Shown one piece after another: positions 1-7,894 of a stretch of 64,000 bases of DNA. This DNA comes from Streptomyces tauricus (GTDB lineage: Bacteria; Actinomycetota; Actinomycetes; Streptomycetales; Streptomycetaceae). Made by a program: the position numbers and the translations under genes. The notes under the pieces are model-generated. The model did not search any database. It had not been told where the DNA came from and worked only from the letters and a program-made list of their open reading frames with translations. Within the stretch, counting starts at the first letter, position 1. Each line of letters opens with the position of its first letter. The stretch lies in NCBI RefSeq assembly GCF_014650955.1, contig NZ_BMVY01000008.1:1-64000 (forward strand), written 5' to 3'.

Positions 1-128
1 CCGAAACCCCACCCCGCCCCACGACACCCCCCCGAACGGCCGGCGGCGACACCGCGCGGCGGTCTGGCCTCGGCCCGGCCGAGGCCCGGGCGGGCGGTGG
101 TCGTGCCGGGCAGGGGAGCGGGGCCGGG

Positions 129-1190
129 TTGCACCCGCGTCCTGCTTCGGTGGCGCCCGGTGCTCATCAGTCCTTTGCGCGGCGGAGCGTGCCGTCCGCG
201 CAGGGGCCGTCGGAGACCACCACCCGGCTGCGGCCCGTTCCCGCCAGGCCCGCCGGGCCGCCGCCGAGCGCGTCCCCGGTCAGCGGGGACGGAGCGTTCC
301 GGGGTGAGTCGTTCACCGGGCCCGCCCGGCACATCCCCACGGCTCCGGAAGCGTCGCCGCTCCGGCCGTTCGTGTCCCTCGCGTCTCCGGACACGTACGA
401 CGTCGACACCGCGCGGGTGCGTCCGACGGGCCCCCGCCGGCGCAGCAGCGTGGCCGCCGCCGCGGCCTGCGTGGTGCTGGGGCTCGGCCTCATCGGCGGC
501 GCGCTGACGGGGAGTTGGCTCACCGGGGACAGCTCGGGCGGCTCCGGCACACCGGACGCGTTCACCGCGGCCGGAGACCTGTGGCACAGCGTGCCCGTCG
601 ACGAACTCTTCCCGCCCACGGTCAAGGGCGACGGCGCGGGCCCCGGCGGCTCCGACCGCACCTGGACGCGTATCGCCGTGGCCCCCGACAGCGGCTGCGG
701 GGACGCCTTCGACCCGCTCCTGCAGAAGGCCCTCGCGCCCGCCGGCTGCCTGCGCCTCCTGCGCGCCACCTACACGGACGCGACCCGCAGCCATGTGACC
801 ACGGTCGGCCTGCTGTTCACGAAGGCGGACGCCGCCGCCATGGGCGTACTGCACCGCCGGTTCGAGGAGCAGAAGCTCGACAGCCGCCGCGACCTCATGC
901 CGCGCACGTACGCGGCGAAGGGCACCGTCGCGGCAGGTTTCGGCGACGACCAGCGCGCGTCATGGACGCTGTCGGTCCTCACCGACGCCCCGGTCGTCAC
1001 CTACGCGGTCTCCGGCTTCGCCGACGGCCGTGCCGTGGGCGAACCGCAGCCCGCCCAGGACGCGATGAAGGCCGGCGCCACCACACCGCCCGCCCAGGCC
1101 GGCCTCGGCCACGACGCACAGGGCCTCGCCGACCGCGTCGAGCGCAGCCTCCGTAAAACCGTCGACTCGGCCACGGAGAAGCCTTCATGA
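129..1190 (+). CDS. Hypothetical single-pass membrane protein upstream of mycosin
   Basis: About 353 residues from a TTG start; the true start is uncertain because the first ~100 residues are Pro/Ala/Arg-rich and no clear ribosome site precedes the TTG. A Pro/Arg-rich cytoplasmic N-terminus is followed at about residues 105-128 by one hydrophobic segment (AAAACVVLGLGLIGGALTG), then a soluble, probably extracellular domain with two Cys (around GCGDAF and AGCLRLL). I do not recognise a catalytic motif. Its stop overlaps the ATG of the mycosin gene by 4 nt (ATGA), so the two are translationally coupled. Inference: an accessory or substrate-handling partner of the secreted/anchored protease. Homologues of this kind are usually annotated only as hypothetical. 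Confidence 0.75.
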   Translation: MHPRPASVAPGAHQSFARRSVPSAQGPSETTTRLRPVPARPAGPPPSASPVSGDGAFRGESFTGPARHIPTAPEASPLRPFVSLASPDTYDVDTARVRPTGPRRRSSVAAAAACVVLGLGLIGGALTGSWLTGDSSGGSGTPDAFTAAGDLWHSVPVDELFPPTVKGDGAGPGGSDRTWTRIAVAPDSGCGDAFDPLLQKALAPAGCLRLLRATYTDATRSHVTTVGLLFTKADAAAMGVLHRRFEEQKLDSRRDLMPRTYAAKGTVAAGFGDDQRASWTLSVLTDAPVVTYAVSGFADGRAVGEPQPAQDAMKAGATTPPAQAGLGHDAQGLADRVERSLRKTVDSATEKPS

Positions 1191-2404
1191 GCCCCCGGAC
1201 CCCGCGCGGCTCCCGCGGTGCGGCCCGCGGAGCACCCCGCGGAAGGGGCCTGCTGGTCGCCACGCTGGCCGCCGGTCTCGCCCTGCTGCCCTCCACCGCC
1301 GCCCACGCCGACGGCATCCGCGCGAAGCAGTGGGCGCTGGAGGCGATGCACACGCAGGAGGCCTGGCAGACGACGAAGGGCGCGGGCATCACCGTCGCCG
1401 TCCTCGACACGGGCGTCGACGACGAACACCCGGACCTCGCGGGCAACGTCCTCACCGGCAAGGACATGGTCGGTTTCGGCGCGGGCCGCGGCGACCGCCC
1501 CTGGGCACGGCACGGCACGGCGATGGCCGGCATCATCGCGGGCCACGGACACGGCTCGGGCAACGCCGACGGAGTCATGGGCATCGCCCCCGAGGCGAAG
1601 ATCCTCCCCGTCCGCGTGATCCTGGAAGACGGCGACTCGGCCCGCGGCAAGGCCCGCAACACCCGCGGCAACGCCCTCGCCGAAGGCATCCGCTGGGCCG
1701 CCGACCACGGCGCCGACGTCATCAACCTCTCCCTCGGCGACGACTCCAAGTCCGCCCACCCGGAGGCCTCCGAGGACGCCGCCGTGCAGTACGCCCTGAA
1801 GAAGGGCGCCGCCGTGATCGCCTCGGCCGGCAACGGCGGCGAGAAGGGCGACCACATCTCGTACCCGGCGGCCTACCCGGGCGTGATCGCCGCGACCGCC
1901 GTCGACCGCTACGGCACCCGCGCCTCGTTCTCCACCCGCCGCTGGTACGCCACGGTCAGCGCCCCCGGCGTCGACGTCGTGATAGCCGACCCCGACCGCA
2001 AGTACTACGAGGGCTGGGGCACCAGCGCCGCGTCGGCCTTCGTCTCCGGGGCCGTCGCCCTGGTCAAGGCCGCGCACCCCGGTCTGTCCCCGGCGCAGAT
2101 CAAGGACCTCCTGGAGGACACGGCCCGCAACGCCCCCTCCGGCGGCCGCGACGACTCCCTGGGGTACGGCTTCGTGGACCCGGCGGCGGCCATCAAGGCG
2201 GCGGCCGGTCTGAAGCCGGAGAACCTGAGCGCGGCGGCCAACTCCGACAAGTACTTCGGCGAGGGCCCGGACACCGCCGAGGACGACGGGCCCTCGACCG
2301 CCTGGGCCGGCCCCCTGGCGGGCAGCGTCGGCGGCGTCCTCCTCGTCGTGGCGGTCATCCTGTGGCGGGGCAGCAGGCGCCCCCGCGACCCCGAAACCCT
2401 GTAG
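1187..2404 (+). CDS. Mycosin-type (type VII secretion-associated) S8 serine protease
   Basis: 405 residues. The N-terminus has a signal peptide (LLVATLAAGLALLPSTAAHA). The subtilisin catalytic triad is visible: Asp in VAVLDTGVDDEHPDL (about residue 74), His in RHGTAMAGIIAGHG (about residue 108) and Ser in GTSAASAFVSGAVALV (about residue 280), with the oxyanion Asn in ASAGNGG. A C-terminal transmembrane helix (GSVGGVLLVVAVILW) followed by a basic tail would anchor it outside the membrane. This order of signal, S8 domain and C-terminal anchor is that of the mycosin (MycP) family, which in mycobacteria processes ESX substrates. No Esx or Ecc genes lie nearby, so the substrate here is unknown. 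Start fixed by the 4-nt overlap with the upstream gene. Confidence 0.9.
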   Translation: MSPRTPRGSRGAARGAPRGRGLLVATLAAGLALLPSTAAHADGIRAKQWALEAMHTQEAWQTTKGAGITVAVLDTGVDDEHPDLAGNVLTGKDMVGFGAGRGDRPWARHGTAMAGIIAGHGHGSGNADGVMGIAPEAKILPVRVILEDGDSARGKARNTRGNALAEGIRWAADHGADVINLSLGDDSKSAHPEASEDAAVQYALKKGAAVIASAGNGGEKGDHISYPAAYPGVIAATAVDRYGTRASFSTRRWYATVSAPGVDVVIADPDRKYYEGWGTSAASAFVSGAVALVKAAHPGLSPAQIKDLLEDTARNAPSGGRDDSLGYGFVDPAAAIKAAAGLKPENLSAAANSDKYFGEGPDTAEDDGPSTAWAGPLAGSVGGVLLVVAVILWRGSRRPRDPETL

Positions 2405-2471
2405 GCCCTTCGATCTGCAGACACTCGATCTGTAGACCCTCGATACCCCGCAGGGGGCGTGGCGCGCCGGG

Positions 2472-3449
2472 TCAGGTCGTCGTCAAGGCGGTCACCGCGG
2501 CCTTCGCCGCCGCCTCCACCGTCGAAATCCCCCCGGCCTTGGTGGAGTTGCCGTCCGACAGCACCGCGACGAGGTATTCGCGGCCGTCCGCCGTCACCCG
2601 CCCGACACTGTTGATGTCCCACAGCCCGGTCGCGGTCCGCGGCAGCCACCCGTTCTTCAGGGCGAACCCGGTCGGCCCCGCGGCCGACACCCCCCAGTCC
2701 TGCCCCGCGGCGATGTCACCCATCAGCCCTCGCAGGTAGGCCCGGGAGTTCTCGTCGAGTTCCGAGTCGTCCGCGTCCCCGAACACCTGCCGCAGCAGGG
2801 TGAGCTGATCGGCGGCCGTGGTCTGCGTCAGCCCCCACAGCGCCCCCTCCCCGCCCTCGGTGCCGTCGAGGCCGAAACGTTCGTTGGCCCGCGCCAGCCC
2901 TTGAGCCTGGCCGATCGCCTCCCACAGCGCGGAGGCGGACGCGTTGTCGCTCTCGCGGATCATCGCGGAGGCATACGTCTTCTCCTGCGCGGTGAGCTCC
3001 CGCCCCGCGTCCTGGGCCCGCAGCAGCAGCGCGGCCAGGATGTCGGTCTTCACGATGCTCGCGGTGTCGAACGCCTCGTCGCCGTACACCGCGCTCCGCC
3101 CGGACTCCGTGTCCAGCACGGCCACCGACAGCCGCGCCCCGGCCTCGACGGCGACGGAACCCAGCGCCTCGGCGAGAGCCGCGTCCCCGGACGCGGGGGT
3201 GGGTTCCGCGGACGCGGATGCCGTCACAGGTTCCACCGTCGCCTCCGTCACGGCCTTCGTTCGGGTTCGGGATGACGCCGAGGAGGATACGATTTCACCG
3301 GCGTCATGCGCCTGCGCCGTCACGTACACCGTGCCCGCGCCCGTGACTCCCAGCAGTACGACGGAGGCGAGCGCCGTCCGCCCGAGACGCCCGAGCGGCC
3401 TGGCGCGGGACGGGCGGTCACCGTGCAGGCGTGCTCTGTGAGGGACCAT
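2472..3449 (-). CDS. Class A beta-lactamase-fold serine hydrolase, membrane-anchored
   Basis: 325 residues from an ATG. An N-terminal basic stretch and hydrophobic segment (TALASVVLLGVTGAGTVYV) form a signal anchor; a Ser/Thr/Ala/Pro-rich linker (about residues 55-90) leads to the catalytic domain. The active-site motifs of the penicillin-interacting serine hydrolase fold are visible: SxxK as SIVK (about residue 133), SDN (about residue 167) and KNG in place of the usual KTG (about residue 270). The family includes class A beta-lactamases and uncharacterised Streptomyces secreted homologues; there is no clear Omega-loop ExxLN motif, so penicillinase activity should not be assumed. Monocistronic, convergent with the mycosin gene. 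Confidence 0.85.
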   Translation of the reverse strand: MVPHRARLHGDRPSRARPLGRLGRTALASVVLLGVTGAGTVYVTAQAHDAGEIVSSSASSRTRTKAVTEATVEPVTASASAEPTPASGDAALAEALGSVAVEAGARLSVAVLDTESGRSAVYGDEAFDTASIVKTDILAALLLRAQDAGRELTAQEKTYASAMIRESDNASASALWEAIGQAQGLARANERFGLDGTEGGEGALWGLTQTTAADQLTLLRQVFGDADDSELDENSRAYLRGLMGDIAAGQDWGVSAAGPTGFALKNGWLPRTATGLWDINSVGRVTADGREYLVAVLSDGNSTKAGGISTVEAAAKAAVTALTTT

Positions 3450-3687
3450 GCCCCGAGCCTGGGCCGTGCCACTGTGCGCCCGGTTAGACGCGTGTGAGAA
3501 GCGTGTCAGGGATCGCTGAGAAACCCCTGAGTCCCGTGAACAGCCTGTTTCCGGGACGGGCAGGCACGGGCAAAAGGCCCGCGACCGGCCGACGGCGGCC
3601 CGCGTCGGCCCGTATCGGCCCCCGTCGGCGCACGCCGGCCCACGACAGCCCGCCGGAGCAGCCCGCCGCCCGCCCCCGATAGGCTCC

Positions 3688-4425
3688 GTGCCCGTGGCGA
3701 ACAAGAACATCCCCGACCCCGGTTTCTCCGACGACGACGGCTCCGCCGATCCCCGGCTGAGCGCGGCGCTCGCGGCCTGGGCCGAGGACAGGTCCGCGCA
3801 CGGCCCCGTCCTGGCGGCCCTCAAGGACGCGCGGCTCCTCGTCCCCGTCGTCGCCGTGCTCGGCGAGGTCGAGGAGGACGAGAACGGTCTGCGCCACGAG
3901 AAGACCAGCGACATGGCCGTCCCCACCCTGAAGGCGGGCGACCGCACCGCGCTGCCCGCCTTCACCTCCACCGCGTCGCTGGCCCGCTGGGACCCGGCGG
4001 CCCGCCCCGTCGCCGTACCCCTGCACCAGGCGCTGCAGGCCGCCGCGCACGAGAAGGCCGACACGGTCGTCCTCGACCTGGCGGGACCGGTCGCGTACGA
4101 GCTGACCGGCCCGGCGCTGCTGGCGCTCGCCGAGGGCCGTACGACGACGGACCCGCTGGCCGACCCCGCCGTGGTCGCCGCGGTACGCGCCGCGGTCGCC
4201 GCCGAGCCCCTGGTGCTCCGCGCCCACCTCGGCCCCGGGCGGGCCGACGGCACCCTGGCCCTCGTACTGGACCCGGCCGCCGCCCCGGCCGGCACCGCCC
4301 AGGCCGTCGCCCGGCGGCTCGCGGCCGACGAGACACTGCGGGCCCGCCTGGTGCGCGGCCTCGACCTGGCATTGCTGCCGGCCGAGGCGACGCCACCGGG
4401 CGAGCCCCTGTACGTACGCCAGTAG
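3688..4425 (+). CDS. SseB-family protein
   Basis: About 245 residues, starting at GTG 3688 or GTG 3694. The middle (about residues 20-130) has the SseB N-terminal-domain pattern seen in actinobacteria: a DPRLSAALAAWAEDRS-type opening, LLVPVVAVLGEVEEDE, then KTSDMAVPTLKAGDR and LPAFTSTASLARWDP. Proteins of this group commonly sit near infC in Streptomyces; their biochemical role is not established (the name comes from a Salmonella secretion chaperone and should not be over-read). It is soluble, Ala/Leu-rich, and has no signal or membrane segment. Confidence 0.85.
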   Translation: MPVANKNIPDPGFSDDDGSADPRLSAALAAWAEDRSAHGPVLAALKDARLLVPVVAVLGEVEEDENGLRHEKTSDMAVPTLKAGDRTALPAFTSTASLARWDPAARPVAVPLHQALQAAAHEKADTVVLDLAGPVAYELTGPALLALAEGRTTTDPLADPAVVAAVRAAVAAEPLVLRAHLGPGRADGTLALVLDPAAAPAGTAQAVARRLAADETLRARLVRGLDLALLPAEATPPGEPLYVRQ

Positions 4426-4483
4426 TTACTTTGATGGTCGGATACCTGGGAGCGGGGTCGCGGGGCCCCGGATCAGGTTCCGG

Positions 4484-4840
4484 TCAGCCGTAGACCGCGC
4501 CCGTGTACTTCTCGCCCGGGCCCTGGCCCGGCTCGTCCGGGACGAGCGACGCCTCGCGGAACGCCAGCTGCAGCGACTTCAGGCCGTCGCGCAGCGGCGC
4601 CGCGTGGAAGGAGCTGATCTCGGTCGCGCTCGCGTCGAGCAGCCCGGCCAGCGCGTGGACCAGCTTGCGCGCCTCGTCGAGGTCCTTGTACTTGTCGCCC
4701 TCCTCGGACAGGCCGAGCTTCACGGCGGCGGCGCTCATCAGGTTCACGGCGACCGTGACCAGGACCTCGACCGCGGGGACCTCGGCGATGTCGCGGGTCA
4801 TGTCGTCGAAACCGGGGGTCTGGGGAGGGGTGTCACTCAT
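4484..4840 (-). CDS. DUF1844-domain protein
   Basis: 118 residues from an ATG at 4840. The sequence has the DUF1844 signature: PAVEVLVTVAVNLMSAAAVKLGL followed by DLDEARKLVHALAGLLDA, then an amphipathic C-terminal stretch. In Streptomyces this small protein is a constant divergent neighbour of infC. Function unknown; no catalytic residues are evident. The gene is divergently oriented to the infC leader, with about 470 nt between the two start codons. Confidence 0.88.
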   Translation of the reverse strand: MSDTPPQTPGFDDMTRDIAEVPAVEVLVTVAVNLMSAAAVKLGLSEEGDKYKDLDEARKLVHALAGLLDASATEISSFHAAPLRDGLKSLQLAFREASLVPDEPGQGPGEKYTGAVYG

Positions 4841-5012
4841 GCCCCACACGATAGGCCCCGGCCCGCCGGGCCCCGCCCGCGGGAGACGCGTACGGCTCCG
4901 ATGCGCGCCCGGAACCGATGCGCGTACGGCTCCGGCGCCGCGCCCGGAACCGGCGCGTGCCCGGAACCGGTGCCCGCACACCGATTCGCACCACCCGGGG
5001 GGAGCTGCTAAC

Positions 5013-5314
5013 CTTGTGTAACGACCGGCCGGACACTCCTGTGCCCGGCCCACAAGTGGAGGCTCCGAACTCCCACCCGACCATCCTCCGGGAAGGCGGG
5101 TCACCCGGTCAGGCGGCCCCCATCGTTCCGTACGGACGATGGAGCCGCTGGATATGCGCCCCGCGGTTGACCGCGGCGGTGCTCCGGTCATCCTTGGAGC
5201 CACCGCCTGTGTCCCGTCCGGGGCATTTTTCATGTCCCATGGCGGTTGGTTCAGTGAGAAGACGTACGCGAGCTGTCTGCCAGACAGCCGTGTGGTGCTA
5301 TCCGAGGAGGATCC
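5013..5314 (+). promoter_or_regulatory. Structured infC leader with mutually exclusive hairpins
   Basis: The 470 nt between the DUF1844 gene and infC hold no convincing gene but several inverted repeats on the plus strand. A long-range stem CTTGTG/CACAAG spans 5013-5056. A hairpin CCATCGT...ACGATGG lies at 5120-5142 (inner CCG/CGG). CCGCGG-TTGA-CCGCGG lies at 5161-5176. An 11-bp stem GGCGGTG.CTCC/GGAG.CACCGCC spans 5175-5207. The 5161-5176 stem and the 5175-5207 stem overlap, so they cannot both form. They are followed by a terminator-like hairpin (5210-5230). This is the architecture of a transcription attenuator that would control the IF3-L35-L20 operon; the mechanism is inference. Confidence 0.55.
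5210..5230 (+). terminator. Intrinsic-terminator-like hairpin in infC leader
   Basis: Stem TGTCCC/GGGGCA (six pairs, one G-T) around a GTCC tetraloop, immediately followed by five T residues, 85 nt before the infC start. A T-tract this clean is uncommon in this high-GC region, which supports a premature terminator or attenuator. Confidence 0.5.
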
Positions 5315-5992
5315 ATCAGCGCCGAGCCCCGCATCAACGACCGGATTCGCGTTCCCGAGGTACGACTTGTCGGTCCCAGCGGTGAGCAGGTCGGGATTGT
5401 TCCGCTTGCCAAGGCCCTGGAGCTTGCGCAGGAGTACGACCTCGACCTGGTCGAGGTGGCCGCGACCGCGCGTCCGCCGGTCTGCAAGCTCATGGACTAC
5501 GGGAAGTTCAAGTACGAGTCGGCCATGAAGGCCCGTGAGGCGCGCAAGAACCAGGCGCACACGGTCATCAAGGAGATGAAGCTCCGGCCGAAGATCGACC
5601 CGCACGACTACGACACCAAAAAGGGTCACGTCGTCCGGTTCCTCAAGCAGGGCGACAAGGTCAAGATCACGATCATGTTCCGTGGTCGCGAGCAGTCCAG
5701 GCCGGAACTCGGCTACCGACTGCTGCAGCGGCTCGCCTCGGACGTCGAGGACCTCGGGTTCGTCGAGTCGAACCCGAAGCAGGACGGCCGAAACATGATC
5801 ATGGTTCTCGGCCCGCACAAGAAGAAGACCGAGGCGATGGCCGAAGCCCGCGAGGCCCAGGCGGCCCGCAAGGCGGAGGCGAAGGCCAACCCGGGCAAGT
5901 CGCAGAACCACGCGGGTGACGACATCTCGGACGACGAGGTCGTCGAGACCGAGGCCGCCGAGGCCCCGGCCGAGGCTCCCGCCGAAGCCTGA
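5315..5992 (+). CDS. infC: Translation initiation factor IF-3
   Basis: 225 residues if read from the AUC codon at 5315. The protein opens [16 protein letters not shown], the conserved Streptomyces IF-3 N-terminus, preceded at 4 nt by AGGAGG. In this frame a TGA lies about 20 codons upstream and no ATG, GTG or TTG occurs between it and residue 48, so a normal start would delete the conserved N-terminal domain. The N domain contains [29 protein letters not shown] (in part), then a Lys-rich linker and the C domain ([18 protein letters not shown]), which binds the 30S platform. An acidic Glu/Ala/Pro-rich tail follows. First gene of infC-rpmI-rplT. Rare start codons on infC are a known autoregulatory device in enterobacteria (AUU). 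Confidence 0.95.
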   Translation: MSAEPRINDRIRVPEVRLVGPSGEQVGIVPLAKALELAQEYDLDLVEVAATARPPVCKLMDYGKFKYESAMKAREARKNQAHTVIKEMKLRPKIDPHDYDTKKGHVVRFLKQGDKVKITIMFRGREQSRPELGYRLLQRLASDVEDLGFVESNPKQDGRNMIMVLGPHKKKTEAMAEAREAQAARKAEAKANPGKSQNHAGDDISDDEVVETEAAEAPAEAPAEA

Positions 5993-6121
5993 TCCCGGGA
6001 TGCGAGTCCCAGGGGTTTCCGGACGCGAGTCCGGGGACGTCAACCGATCCATATGACGTTCCGTTGTGCCCGGTCTGACGACCGGGCACAGGAACGCCAC
6101 CGACGAGGAGAGAACGGCGCC

Positions 6122-6316
6122 ATGCCGAAGAACAAGTCGCACAGCGGTGCCAGCAAGCGCTTCAAGATCACCGGCTCCGGCAAGGTGCTCCGCGAGCGTG
6201 CCGGCAAGCGCCACCTGCTCGAGCACAAGTCGTCGCGCGTGACGCGCCGCCTCACCGGCAACGCCGAGATGGCCCCGGGCGACGCCAAGAAGATCAAGAA
6301 GCTTCTCGGCAAGTGA
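6122..6316 (+). CDS. rpmI: 50S ribosomal protein bL35
   Basis: 64 residues from ATG 6122, preceded by GAGGAGAG at a good distance. Full match to the bL35 pattern: [20 protein letters not shown], then [14 protein letters not shown] and the C-terminal [14 protein letters not shown] end. Very basic. Lies 129 nt after infC and 95 nt before rplT, the usual arrangement. Confidence 0.98.
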   Translation: MPKNKSHSGASKRFKITGSGKVLRERAGKRHLLEHKSSRVTRRLTGNAEMAPGDAKKIKKLLGK

Positions 6317-6411
6317 CGTTCCGGCGCTCCGGCGCCGTATGTCAGAACCGGGACCCCATCGATTTCGGACCGTGTGACAACCACCACGGTCCCGCTACAA
6401 GGAGTTAACAA

Positions 6412-6795
6412 GTGGCACGCGTCAAGCGGGCAGTCAACGCCCACAAGAAGCGCCGGGCGATCCTCGAAGCCGCCAGCGGCTACCGCGGTCAGCGTTCGCG
6501 TCTGTACCGCAAGGCCAAGGAGCAGGTCACCCACTCCCTGGTCTACAACTACAACGACCGCAAGAAGCGCAAGGGCGACTTCCGTCGGCTGTGGATCCAG
6601 CGCATCAACGCTGCGGCCCGCCAGAACGGCATGACGTACAACCGCCTCATCCAGGGTCTGAACGCCGCCAACATCGAGGTGGACCGCAAGATCCTCGCGG
6701 AGCTGGCCGTCAACGACGCCAACGCGTTCGCCGCGCTCGTCGAGGTCGCGCAGAAGGCCCTGCCGTCGGACGTCAACGCGCCCAAGGCTGCGTGA
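6412..6795 (+). CDS. rplT: 50S ribosomal protein bL20
   Basis: 127 residues from GTG 6412 with AGGAG seven nt upstream. Diagnostic segments: [43 protein letters not shown] (in part), [20 protein letters not shown] and the C-terminal [11 protein letters not shown]. bL20 binds 23S rRNA early in 50S assembly and in many bacteria represses its own operon by binding the leader mRNA. Last gene of the infC operon. Confidence 0.98.
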   Translation: MARVKRAVNAHKKRRAILEAASGYRGQRSRLYRKAKEQVTHSLVYNYNDRKKRKGDFRRLWIQRINAAARQNGMTYNRLIQGLNAANIEVDRKILAELAVNDANAFAALVEVAQKALPSDVNAPKAA

Positions 6796-6956
6796 CACTG
6801 GCGCTGGCCTCGGCCGGAACCTCCGTGTGGGCTCGCTTGCCTCAGGGCTGCGGGCCCACATTTGTTTTGCCCGGGCATTGTTCCGTTCCAGAGGGCCGGC
6901 TCCTCAGCGCGGCAAGCGGTACGCCCCGCCCCCGTCCGTGAACCGAAGGTGAATTC

Positions 6957-7799
6957 ATGTCCAGCGGCCCCGAGCTGATCTCCCCCCGCTCGCAGCGCGT
7001 CTCCGCCGCCCGGCGGCTCGCCAGGCGGAGCTTCCGGGGCAAGGAGCGGCTGTTCCTCGCCGAGGGCCCGCAGGCCGTGCGGGAAGCGGCCGCCCACCGC
7101 GTCGGCGGCGAGCCCGCGCTCGTCGAACTGTTCGCCACGGTCGACGCCGCCGAGCGGTACGCCGACATCGTGGGAGAGGCCCGGGACGCCGGAGCCCGGC
7201 TGCACCTCGCCGACGACGACGTGATCGCGGACATCTCCACGACCGTCACCCCGCAGGGACTCGTCGGGATCTGCCGCTTCCTGGACACCCCCTTCGAGAA
7301 GATCGTCGAGGCGCGGCCCAAACTGGTCGCCGTCCTGGCACATGTGCGGGACCCCGGGAACGCGGGCACCGTCCTGCGCTGCGCCGACGCGGCCGGCGCC
7401 GACGCCGTCGTCCTCACCGACGCCTCCGTCGACCTCTACAACCCCAAGTCCGTACGGGCCTCGGTCGGCTCGCTGTTCCATCTGCCCGTCGCGGTCGGCG
7501 TACCCGTCGAGCAGGCCGTGCAGGGGCTCAGGGACGCCGGGGTCCGCATCCTGGCCGCCGACGGGGCGGGCGAGGACGACCTCGACGACGAGCTGGACAA
7601 GGGCACCATGGGCGGACCGACCGCCTGGGTCTTCGGCAACGAGGCATGGGGGCTCCCGGAGGAGACACGTGCGCTGGCGGACGCCGTCGTGCGCGTACCG
7701 ATCCACGGCAAGGCAGAGAGCCTGAACCTCGCGACGGCCGCCGCCGTATGTCTCTACGCGTCGGCTCGCGCGCAGCGTGCCCGCCGTGCTCGTTCCTGA
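6957..7799 (+). CDS. SpoU/TrmH-family RNA 2'-O-ribose methyltransferase
   Basis: 280 residues, ATG start. N-terminal substrate-binding (L30e-like) region with RRLARRSFRGKERLFLAEG, then the SPOUT knot: motif 1 in VRDPGNAGTVLRCADAAGAD (Asn and Arg conserved), motif 2 GNEAWGLPEE and motif 3 VRVPIHGKAESLNLATAAAV. The protein would transfer a methyl group from SAM to a ribose 2'-OH, most likely in 23S rRNA; this family also includes the thiostrepton-resistance methylase, but target specificity cannot be read from sequence. It follows rplT by 160 nt, a conserved Streptomyces neighbourhood. Confidence 0.92.
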   Translation: MSSGPELISPRSQRVSAARRLARRSFRGKERLFLAEGPQAVREAAAHRVGGEPALVELFATVDAAERYADIVGEARDAGARLHLADDDVIADISTTVTPQGLVGICRFLDTPFEKIVEARPKLVAVLAHVRDPGNAGTVLRCADAAGADAVVLTDASVDLYNPKSVRASVGSLFHLPVAVGVPVEQAVQGLRDAGVRILAADGAGEDDLDDELDKGTMGGPTAWVFGNEAWGLPEETRALADAVVRVPIHGKAESLNLATAAAVCLYASARAQRARRARS

Positions 7800-7894
7800 G
7801 GGGGTCCGTCCGGTCACTCCCAGCTAGTAGGGTGACGGGCCCGGGGACCCGCCCCCAAGCTCTCGGCTGCGCTTGAGCAGGGAGGTTGCCCCGG

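Noticed and set aside
1..2404. Type VII secretion locus
   Set aside because: Only the mycosin-like gene is present; no WXG100, EccC-type ATPase or other components are seen.
5139..5528. Open frame overlapping the infC start as a leader peptide or gene
   Set aside because: It runs through the attenuator and into infC in another frame with no protein signature; the conserved IF-3 frame explains the region.
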